Program-made: the position numbers and the translations under genes | Assembly (NCBI RefSeq): GCF_010820565.1 | Contig: NZ_JAAIJQ010000036.1 | Location: 1-57,803 of the forward strand | DNA: 57,803 nucleotides | Direction of reading: 5' to 3' | From: Thiorhodococcus minor | Lineage (GTDB): Bacteria; Pseudomonadota; Gammaproteobacteria; Chromatiales; Chromatiaceae | In this document: piece by piece, positions 9,901 to 16,578 of the stretch | Layout: every line of letters begins with the position of its first letter | Numbering within the stretch: the first letter of the stretch is position 1 | The notes under the pieces: generated by a model | What the model was told of the DNA's origin: nothing | The model's database searches: none | Seen by the model: only the letters and a program-made list of their open reading frames with translations

Positions 9901-11863
9901 TGGCCTCGATCTCGTGGCAGAAATAGTTGGCGCCGTTGACGATGATGGTGTCCTTCTCGCGCCCCGTCAGGACCAGTCGGCCCTGCCACAGGAGGCCCAG
10001 GTCACCCGTATCCAGCCAGCCCCCGGGGAGCAGGACCTCGGCCGTCGCCTCGGCGTTGCCGAGATACCCCTGGAAGACCACGGCGCCCGCGACCTGGAGG
10101 CGTCCCACATAGCCTGGAGGGAGTGCCTCGCCCCTGGTGCCGACGACGCGCAGCGAGACCCCGGGGATCGGCGGCCCGAGGTCCGCGAAGCTGACCCCGC
10201 TGGGATCCTCATCCGCGACGGGCCGAGCGCGCTCGCCCGATGCCGGGGGACGCAGACGCAAGAAGCCGAGCGGCCGCTGCGCGCTCGGCACGGCATAGGT
10301 CACCCCGGATCCGAGCTCGGCCATGCCATAGGCCGCCCAGATCGCGGACCACCTGAGGCCATAGGTCGTTGCGACCTCCAACAGCGCCTCGACGGAGCGA
10401 TCCGAGACCGCCTCTCCCGCCGTCAAGAGTCCTTTGACGCAAGACAGATCCCACTCCAGCGCCGGCAGCTCAGTTAGGCGCTTGGCGACCAGGGCGAAGG
10501 CGAAGCTTGGCGCCCAGGAATGCGTGACGCGATAGCGATCCATGAGGGCGAGCCAGTTCGCCGGATCGCGCAGGACATGCTCCTTATCGACGTAGATCAG
10601 CTCGCAGCCGAGCATGACACAGCGGATGTGCCAGTCCGATAGGCTCCCGATATGGTCCAGCGGCAGCCAGTTGAGGATGACGTCTTCCTCCGCGAACTGG
10701 CATAGCGCGTTGGCGCCGCGTGCCCGAGCCAGGAGGTTGCGATGACTCAGCATGATGCCTTTGGGAATGCCAGTGCTCCCCGAGCTGAGATTCACCAGCG
10801 CGATGTCGTCCGGGTGCGCTCGATGCGCGGGCCTCGGCTGCGGCGTCGGGGCGGAGACCAGCCCAGCGAAGGGGATGACGCGACTCGCGGCGAGCCGGCC
10901 CTCGGCTTGCAGCGTCTCGAAACCCTCGGCGAGCCCTGCATCGGCGAGGATGACAGGGGCCTTCAAGCGCCCGACGAGCCCCTTCAAACGATCCAAGGTC
11001 TCCCCTGAAGGATCGAAACGCTCGGGAGCCTCGAGGACGATCGGCACCATACCGCCGAGCTGACAGCCCCAGAACGCGGCAAGAAGGTCTTGGATCGCCC
11101 GCAGCTGAAACAGGACGAAGGCACCCGGGGCGACACCCTGATCGGCTAGGGCGGCTCGGATACGCCGAGCCCGCTCCCAAAGCCCCGCATAGCTCCATTC
11201 CGTCAGCCGGCCCTGAGCCGAAACGAACCGAATGCGACGGTTCGGCACCCGGCGCACGGCGCGCTCCAGGAGATCCGGGAGCCTGGGCGCGGAGGCAGCG
11301 CCATCGGGCGGCAAGACCGGCCCGTGGAGCACGGCAGGCACCGCGGATTCCAGGCCGGCATCGCATGAAGGCTCGAGGTCGGCGGATTCGCTAGCCATGC
11401 CAGGTGGATCTGTCGCCCCCCCGTCCGCGAGCAGATCGCTGAGGTGGTAGGGCGCGGGGCTGCTCGCTGCTTGCTGGATGCGCCGGACGCACAGCTCCTC
11501 GGTCCCGAGCTCGGCGCGCAGCAGTCGCTCGGAGCGCTGGCAAAACGCGTCATCCAGCACCGGGATGGCGGCAAGCACCTCCTCGTCGACCAGGCCATCG
11601 GGCGTCAAGGGCAGCTTGTGCAGAGGCACTAGCGCAGCCGGGGCTTCCGGGCCGGCGGACTCGACGAGTCGGCGCAGATCGGAGCGACTCACCAGTCCTC
11701 GCGGGACGTAGAAGAGCATGCGCCTGACCTGCCCGGCGCTGTCTGACTTCGTCAGCAGCGCGCAGTCCTGGACGCCTGGATGCCTCAAGACCGCGGCCCT
11801 GGTTTCCATTCCCGCGGAGCACGAGCCACGGCCCTGTGCGGGCTCGCAAATGGCGATCATCAT
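6923..11863 (-). CDS. Multidomain synthase: acyl/aminoacyl-AMP ligase, ketoreductase, carrier protein, thioesterase
   Basis: About 1646 residues. ATG 11863 is preferred because AGGAG lies five bases upstream; an in-frame GTG at 11881 is less likely. Order: a stray C-terminal subdomain of an adenylating enzyme (about 20-130, with LPLTPDGLVDEE); a full AMP-ligase domain (about 190-740) with the core motif SSGSTGIPKGIMLSH, YGMAELG and TGREKDTIIVNG; an NAD(P)H ketoreductase (about 1005-1190) with VTGGLGGLG and YSAAN; a carrier domain with phosphopantetheine serine in GGNSL (about 1352); and an alpha/beta-hydrolase thioesterase with GHSAAG (about 1480) and a late catalytic-type histidine in CGHQE. 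No condensation or ketosynthase domain is visible, so one acyl or amino-acyl unit would be activated, reduced and released. Substrate unknown. It sits downstream of the copolymerase, so the product may decorate the polysaccharide (inference). Confidence 0.85.
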   Translation of the reverse strand: MMIAICEPAQGRGSCSAGMETRAAVLRHPGVQDCALLTKSDSAGQVRRMLFYVPRGLVSRSDLRRLVESAGPEAPAALVPLHKLPLTPDGLVDEEVLAAIPVLDDAFCQRSERLLRAELGTEELCVRRIQQAASSPAPYHLSDLLADGGATDPPGMASESADLEPSCDAGLESAVPAVLHGPVLPPDGAASAPRLPDLLERAVRRVPNRRIRFVSAQGRLTEWSYAGLWERARRIRAALADQGVAPGAFVLFQLRAIQDLLAAFWGCQLGGMVPIVLEAPERFDPSGETLDRLKGLVGRLKAPVILADAGLAEGFETLQAEGRLAASRVIPFAGLVSAPTPQPRPAHRAHPDDIALVNLSSGSTGIPKGIMLSHRNLLARARGANALCQFAEEDVILNWLPLDHIGSLSDWHIRCVMLGCELIYVDKEHVLRDPANWLALMDRYRVTHSWAPSFAFALVAKRLTELPALEWDLSCVKGLLTAGEAVSDRSVEALLEVATTYGLRWSAIWAAYGMAELGSGVTYAVPSAQRPLGFLRLRPPASGERARPVADEDPSGVSFADLGPPIPGVSLRVVGTRGEALPPGYVGRLQVAGAVVFQGYLGNAEATAEVLLPGGWLDTGDLGLLWQGRLVLTGREKDTIIVNGANYFCHEIEATLGAVEGVQQAQVAACGARRPGDSEERLAVFFVPEDATPKDREAEAALMRAISARVADRFGISPGYLLPVERQQIPRTSIGKIQRSQLRLRLESGALDDAIKRADLALGNGRTLPSWLYRACWLQCRAVSASPYPLPGATLILTDSAGFGRSLGRDLRQGHRQCIEVLGGEVTERLDVDRYRVDLSSSAGLRSLFRDLAADGIAVSEVIHLMDYGAQAPSALDAAGEAQGYPGIAALLHCLRALEETAAGGSLKRLFLVADGCHCVRAEDRGRPEKAMLAGMVRSLVAEYPGIAARHIDLSGADRRQDLSDLAQELESLSREPLVAYRDGLRHVLRLDHLDLRESGGRGAALKRDGLYLVTGGLGGLGMALCRWLGRRLGARLLILGRSSPTSAEVGRQEALRSLVDEGISCRYVATDICEREALQRAVEQAEAAWGREIDGIFHLAGQARARPIRSETLDDFTAAGRAKVEGTRALGALLGHRPNAFMLAFSSATAVLGGTGTAAYSAANAYLEAECRRLQRAGHRAYFLAWSRWEGMGMSADQAMAQAAASNGFGAIGASDGLHTLGAFLGSGLPEAMVGLDATRPAIQHLTTAATYQREHLAGYVKAGALEARAPRSYLLRDAFGTPLTCALERVRVLPERGAPVGGWEADGAASAPSLGGEPRTSTEVRLCAIWRRLLDAREVGRDDSFFDLGGNSLLAAQLAGAVESELGLRLPVSAVFQAPTLGALAEILDGDTGLDARWSVVPIKQTGTRTPIFVVQSSSWDLVRYLDADQPVYGLNYGVGAKSRGAMLDLPPTLEALAAHYVSELSSVQASGPYFLIGHSAAGLVAYEMARQLAARGDTLGLVGLVDTYFPRNCQNASQGAVRGELARVLKIPPQRLAIRSRRWARQRLRTWTARSLLKECERPLSIRARHLYDGYVPRPYVGRIAYWKCRGDAWDGEQVAHEEAWKSLAGGGLALHELHCGHQEIMKHPHVQCLADQITSYTF

Positions 11864-11950
11864 CCTCTCTCCTCTAGTCACTTGCCCTGTCAGCCGATCC
11901 CTAGGGAAGTTGCCAAGGGGAGCTGCCGAGAGATTGTCTGGCGTGAGGCG

Positions 11951-13318
11951 CTAGGCTCGCGGCAGCTCGGCGAGCAATGGCCCGGCCCCCATGTCCATGA
12001 CGTCGCGTTTCACGCGAATCCGCTTGTCGAGGAGCTCCCAGACGATGACGAGTCCGATCGCCAGCAGGAGCCCACCCGCCAGAGCCGCCGCCAAGCTCAC
12101 CAGCCGGCTTGGGGATGAGGGCAAGAACGGCGGCTCGGCGCGATCGAGGACCATGACGTTGCCGAGATTGAGCCGCCCATGCGTGGTGTACTCGCTGTAC
12201 ATCCGCAAGGAGCGGTCGTAGCTCTCGCGCGCGCTCTGCGCCTCGCGCAATAGGGGTTGAAGGCCCTCGCGATTGCGCTTGAGATTCAGCACTTTGTCGC
12301 GCTGTTCCGCTTCGCTCGCGCGGGCGCGCTCGGCGAAGTCGCGGGCCTCGAGCAGATCGAGCCGCAGCGTGTCGATGGCCTTGGCCTTCTCCTGCTCGAG
12401 CTTGTCGCGCAGCGAGGCGAGGTCGGCCGAGATCTTGATCAGCTCGGGGTGGCGTCGCCCCAGCGTCGTCGAGCGCTCGGCGAGCTGCGACTCGGCTCGG
12501 GCGAGATCGATCTCGAGGCGCTGAATGAGATCGCTCTTGGGGACATTCGGCAGTGAATCCAGGAAGCGGCCCGCGGCTGCCATCGCCTCGAGCGAGGCCA
12601 GCCGGCTTTCGGCCTCGCGCTCCCGCGCCTCCGCCTGGAGCCGTTGGTCGCCCAGCTCCTTGAGATGCGCCGTCTCGAGATCGAGCTGCTCGGCGGTCAC
12701 GATGATACCGGCGTTCTGCTGATAGGCGCTCAGCTTGCGGTCCGCCTCCTCCAAGTCGGCGCGGAGCTTGGTCAGCAGCGGCTCGACCGCCTGCGCGGAT
12801 TCGATCGCCGGCGCATGACTGAGCGCCTGGTTCACCTCCCGGTAGGCGTCCGCGAAGGCGTTCGCGACCCGCGCCGCGAAGGCTGGATTGGGATCCGTGT
12901 ACCAAATACTGACCAAACGACTGTCCTTACCGATGGTGACCTGCAGGGTCTCGGTCAGGATGCGCTCGGCCCAGGGCGCGAATTCCTCATTGAGATCCGT
13001 CTCTTCCCGAAATGCCTCCAACCAGCCCGGCTCACGCTCCAGACCGAGCATCTCGAGGGCGCGCTTGGCGACGCGATGGCTCTTGATGATCTGCAGCTGG
13101 GTGGCGACATAGCTCTCTTGGAGGCCAACCGGCAGGAGCTCGCCGGCCAGCTCCCCTTCCAAGGGCGTTCTATAGTCGATGAGCAGCTTGGCGTTGGCCG
13201 AATAATAGGTCGGCTCGTCCTCGAGGAGCAGGAAGGCCGTCCCCGCCGCAAGGATGGGCATCAGGATCAGCACCCAGAATCTCGCCCGCAGCGCGAGCAG
13301 CATGTTTTCGATGCTCAT
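11951..13318 (-). CDS. Wzz-type polysaccharide copolymerase / chain-length determinant (no kinase domain)
   Basis: 455 residues. A transmembrane segment near residues 15-32 and another at about 410-430 flank a long periplasmic coiled-coil region (roughly 160-370), the layout of Wzz/PCP proteins that set chain length in Wzx/Wzy-dependent export. The C-terminal tail is only about 25 residues and has no Walker motifs, so the BY-kinase domain found in fused PCP-2a proteins is absent. The ATG overlaps the stop of the upstream sulfotransferase gene by four bases (ATGA), which indicates translational coupling. The tyrosine kinase and outer-membrane exporter that usually accompany it are not in this window. 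Confidence 0.87.
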   Translation of the reverse strand: MSIENMLLALRARFWVLILMPILAAGTAFLLLEDEPTYYSANAKLLIDYRTPLEGELAGELLPVGLQESYVATQLQIIKSHRVAKRALEMLGLEREPGWLEAFREETDLNEEFAPWAERILTETLQVTIGKDSRLVSIWYTDPNPAFAARVANAFADAYREVNQALSHAPAIESAQAVEPLLTKLRADLEEADRKLSAYQQNAGIIVTAEQLDLETAHLKELGDQRLQAEAREREAESRLASLEAMAAAGRFLDSLPNVPKSDLIQRLEIDLARAESQLAERSTTLGRRHPELIKISADLASLRDKLEQEKAKAIDTLRLDLLEARDFAERARASEAEQRDKVLNLKRNREGLQPLLREAQSARESYDRSLRMYSEYTTHGRLNLGNVMVLDRAEPPFLPSSPSRLVSLAAALAGGLLLAIGLVIVWELLDKRIRVKRDVMDMGAGPLLAELPRA

Positions 13319-14301
13319 TGCATCCCTCCAATGCCCGAAGGCAGCTGTCCGGCGGGCTCGCCCCAGGCGACATGACCATCCGCGTCGGTATCCGCGGCTG
13401 AGCGACCCTCATGGAGCCCGCCGCCCGAGCCAGCCTCGACCCAGGCCGCAGGCTCACCCGTGCGCCAATGAGGCAGCTCGCGACCGAGCAGGCGCTCCAG
13501 GCTCCGGATCTCCTCTTCCAAGGTCTCGCGCAGCCGCTGTTTCGTCACCTCCGCAACGGGCGGGATCGCAGCCGCGGGTGGACGGCGATTGAGACGCCGA
13601 TAGGCGGCCTGCAGTCCCGCGCGCTGCGCAAGGCCCCACAGGCCGTCGAGATGCAATGCGCGAACCGTCCCGCGCAGGCCTCTGCGCGTGGACTCGAGTG
13701 CGCGAGAGCGGTAGAGGTGACTCTCATTGGAGCGTGCGTGAAGTGCGCTGGAGCGGTGGGCCGGGGCGATACCGAGAAAACTGTATACCTGTTTCGCAAT
13801 TGAAACGGGATCGCGCTCGATGTCTTCTTGCAGGAGGATGAGTGTCTGCGACTCATCGAAGTGCTCGAGCCAGCGCTGCAAATGCGTCCCGTAGCGACTC
13901 TGCTCGAGGTACATGGGGTTGTTCGCCAGGCCAGCTTCGAAAGAGACATCCGGCCCCGAAAAGCTGCCGAGACGCACCTCGTGGCGATGGTTGGAAATGG
14001 CGCGCTCCACGGGGTCTCGCAGCGAGACCAGGATCTTGGCGTCAGGCGCGAAGGCCTTGACGCGCGCGGGAACGTCCTTGCTCGCGAAATAGGAGGGTGA
14101 AATTTCCCCGGCCAGACGCCCTGGGCTCAAGCTCGGGAACTGGCCGAGATACCACTGAAGGCCCCGGCCGTAGTGATAGGAGAAGAAATCGAGCTCCTTC
14201 CGACAACTGAGCGTGACGCCCGGATGGTCGCGCAGGATGTCGTAGAGCCAGGTCGAGGCACACTTCTGTGCCCCGATGCCGATGAATAACGGGTGACCCA
14301 T
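13315..14301 (-). CDS. PAPS-dependent sulfotransferase
   Basis: 328 residues from ATG 14301 behind a strong AAGGAGG site. The 5'-phosphosulfate loop is GAQKCASTWLYDIL near residue 10, with the expected Lys, and the 3'-phosphate motif is SLRDPVERAISNHRH at about 115. The family moves sulfate from PAPS to hydroxyl groups of sugars or other acceptors. Length fits heparan-sulfate-type bacterial sulfotransferases. It overlaps the copolymerase gene by four bases, which ties sulfation to the chain-length protein. A candidate sigma-54 promoter lies about 80 bases upstream. The acceptor cannot be read from sequence; sulfation of the exopolysaccharide is the context-based guess. Confidence 0.87.
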   Translation of the reverse strand: MGHPLFIGIGAQKCASTWLYDILRDHPGVTLSCRKELDFFSYHYGRGLQWYLGQFPSLSPGRLAGEISPSYFASKDVPARVKAFAPDAKILVSLRDPVERAISNHRHEVRLGSFSGPDVSFEAGLANNPMYLEQSRYGTHLQRWLEHFDESQTLILLQEDIERDPVSIAKQVYSFLGIAPAHRSSALHARSNESHLYRSRALESTRRGLRGTVRALHLDGLWGLAQRAGLQAAYRRLNRRPPAAAIPPVAEVTKQRLRETLEEEIRSLERLLGRELPHWRTGEPAAWVEAGSGGGLHEGRSAADTDADGHVAWGEPAGQLPSGIGGMQ

Positions 14302-14382
14302 AGCACCTCCTTCCGGTGTGTCGTCACGATCGATTGCCCGCGCCAGCCGGCCCGGCTAGCGCTCGATGATCGCGATAGCGAC

Positions 14383-14398
14383 AGCAGGAAGGATGCCA
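14383..14398 (-). promoter_or_regulatory. Candidate sigma-54 (-24/-12) promoter for the sulfotransferase-copolymerase genes
   Basis: Minus strand 14398-14383 reads TGGCATCCTTCCTGCT, with GG and GC ten bases apart as sigma-54 requires. TGGCA matches the -24 consensus and TGC the -12. A start of transcription near 14372 would give a leader of about 70 bases before ATG 14301. Confidence 0.55.
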
Positions 14399-14428
14399 CT
14401 GGCGTGGCCTTGTGAAGTCTCCGCTTCC

Positions 14429-16057
14429 TCAATCGACGCCTACCTCTGCCAAGTCGCACCAGTAAGTCTCGCCCACGAGCCGACAATCCTCGACGCGGTG
14501 CGCCAGCTTCAGCGGCCGTACCTGCGTGAATCTCGGATCCTGGATCACGCCGACCGACACCCGATAGAGGCCGGGCCTGTCGAGCGCAGCTCCCTTGGCG
14601 ACGAGCCCTGTGGGGGGCTCATCGGGCATCACCGCGGTCAGATCTCCCGGCAGCGAAAGCACGATCGAATCCCCCGTCTCCAGGTGCTCGAAGCGGACAC
14701 CCAAACGGTACCAGCGCCGATAGACGGGCGCCGTTCCGCTGTTGCGAAGGTCGATACTCATCTGGAACGGCGTTCCCGCTTCAAGCGCGTCTGGTATCGC
14801 AGCACTCGAGACCCCAAGGCGATATCCCCCGATTGCGCGCCATTCATCCAGTGCCGCCCGATAGGTCTCGGGATCACCCGGATAGGGGTGGTACTTTGTG
14901 CTCCAGCCGCTGACATGCCAAGCCTCCATACGCTTATTCAGCGCAAAGTACTGAGTCCGGCCAGCGGACCAAGGGTCTCGATCGACCGGGGACGGGTCGG
15001 CCAAGGCTCGGGCATTGAGCTCGCCATGCACGGGTCCCTGCTTCCAGCAGTCCTTCATGAAGGGATGAGCCGAGAAGACCGGATCGATCAGATATTTCGT
15101 GGTGTCGAGTCCATCCGTTCGCCATCCCACGATCTTATTTCTGCGCCTTCCCTGCTCGCACAGATAGACCCACTGGCTCTCCACCGCGGCTTCTCGCGCC
15201 ATTCCTCCATTGCGGATATTGGCGACGATGGGTAGATACTCGAAAGAGAGATAGGCTTCGGCAATCTTCACCTTGTTCTCGTAGGACGGCATCGGCCACT
15301 GCTCCCCGGAGCCCGCCAAGCGCACACCATCGACGTGTCCCTCCGTCCAAGACCCCAGGCCGCCCCTGACGTCGACGTAGGCGATCCTCCCCGCCCAATC
15401 AGGGGTGTCATAACGCTCCCGCAGCGCCTGGATCAGCTCGACCTGCTGCCGTATGTAGGCGTCGTCATTGTGGTTGAAGGTCCAGAGCCCCTGGCAAGTC
15501 TCGCCTGACTGGCAGCCGAGGACATAGTCGGTCAGGTAATGGGTGCAGCCACGCGGAAGCCCGCCGCCATCGCCAACCTCTGTACACCGCGGCCCCCGTG
15601 CCTCGGCCGCCTCCAGATACCAGCGCGGAATCGCCTGCGTATAGCGACTCCGCCCCCCTAGCTTGGGGGTATGGCCCATCACGGCAATTGCCGCCTGCTT
15701 TCCGTCGCTCGCCGACTTTTCGATTGCCGAATCGAGCGGCGCGAAATTCCATTCATTATCCGCATCCGGCTCGAGCAACGACCATTGCAGCCGAATGTAA
15801 CGAATCGTCGCAATCGCATCGACGCTTCTATTCATTCTAAGAGCACCGGAGGGATTTTCGATCAAGGCCGCCTGCTCAATACCAATCCCCGGATTACTGA
15901 GTGGCCGACTCGCTTCGAGCAAAGGCGGCCTGACGATTCGATGGCCCGAAAGCTCGGAAGCAATCGAATCGACCGTCATCCCTTCGTCTGCGCATCCGGT
16001 CGGCGCAACGAGCATGGAAAAAAAGAAGAGAAAGACGCACAGACCGAGGAAAGACAT
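14429..16057 (-). CDS. Secreted DUF4832-like (glycosidase-fold) protein
   Basis: 542 residues from ATG 16057, which has GGAGGTGA five bases upstream and is followed at once by a signal peptide (MSFLGLCVFLFFFSMLV). The cut site region APTGC is a poor lipobox, so lipid anchoring is uncertain. The body resembles the DUF4874/DUF4832 pair: NPGIGIEQ, then IRYIRLQWSLLEP as the first barrel strands, WRTDGL in the middle, and a C-terminal beta domain after GYRLGV with LRNSGTAPVYRRWY. It is a diverged paralogue of the two genes at 16579-21160 but is read in the opposite direction and has no WHLR module. The fold suggests a carbohydrate-active enzyme; activity and substrate are unknown. Confidence 0.72.
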   Translation of the reverse strand: MSFLGLCVFLFFFSMLVAPTGCADEGMTVDSIASELSGHRIVRPPLLEASRPLSNPGIGIEQAALIENPSGALRMNRSVDAIATIRYIRLQWSLLEPDADNEWNFAPLDSAIEKSASDGKQAAIAVMGHTPKLGGRSRYTQAIPRWYLEAAEARGPRCTEVGDGGGLPRGCTHYLTDYVLGCQSGETCQGLWTFNHNDDAYIRQQVELIQALRERYDTPDWAGRIAYVDVRGGLGSWTEGHVDGVRLAGSGEQWPMPSYENKVKIAEAYLSFEYLPIVANIRNGGMAREAAVESQWVYLCEQGRRRNKIVGWRTDGLDTTKYLIDPVFSAHPFMKDCWKQGPVHGELNARALADPSPVDRDPWSAGRTQYFALNKRMEAWHVSGWSTKYHPYPGDPETYRAALDEWRAIGGYRLGVSSAAIPDALEAGTPFQMSIDLRNSGTAPVYRRWYRLGVRFEHLETGDSIVLSLPGDLTAVMPDEPPTGLVAKGAALDRPGLYRVSVGVIQDPRFTQVRPLKLAHRVEDCRLVGETYWCDLAEVGVD

Positions 16058-16578
16058 CACTTCACCTCCGCGAAAAGGCTGATCATCAAAGGCAAAAGTC
16101 ATCGATCCAGACACTGAGAACTGCGTCACAAAATCATGGGAAACAGTTTCTTACATTCACTGCAAGAATTACACGAAAAGCCAACAAAACCGCCGGAAAC
16201 AGCCGAAAGACTCCCCAGTTCTTACCCATTGATTACAAGCTTTGAAATACAATGTGACGCCTGCCGCACAGCTCGCGCAATCAATCACCAAGCAAAAAGA
16301 TAGGAGATTCAGCAGTAGCAGAAATATCCGCCGTTCGCACCCCTCATGACGCGTGAATCAATTCACGTTTCATCTGTAGCTCTTCATAAACCAAGCGGTT
16401 AGTGCAGAGCCTATCACAGAATAGTCGCACCCCTCGCCGCTAGGATTCGCCCAACCGGATAGCCGAGCCGGTCCACCGCGCAAACGCGGACCAAGGCAGC
16501 AAGATCAGTCATTGGCTCGATCCAGTGAATACCGAATTCCAGCACGTCCTCAAGCTCCTCAGCGAGGGAGTCACAGCA
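16058..16578. other. AT-richer divergent intergenic region
   Basis: About 520 bases separate two divergent DUF4832-like genes. The stretch 16130-16430 is clearly less GC-rich than the surroundings. It contains a palindrome (16352-16367) and an 11-base direct repeat TCGCACCCCTC at 16335-16345 and 16425-16435. I found no good -24/-12 element and no coding frame. It probably carries both promoters. Confidence 0.5.
16352..16367. promoter_or_regulatory. Operator-like palindrome CGTGAAT-CA-ATTCACG
   Basis: Two perfect seven-base arms are separated by CA, in the divergent promoter region of two DUF4832-like genes. The 11-base direct repeats at 16335 and 16425 bracket it. The binding protein is unknown. 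Confidence 0.4.
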
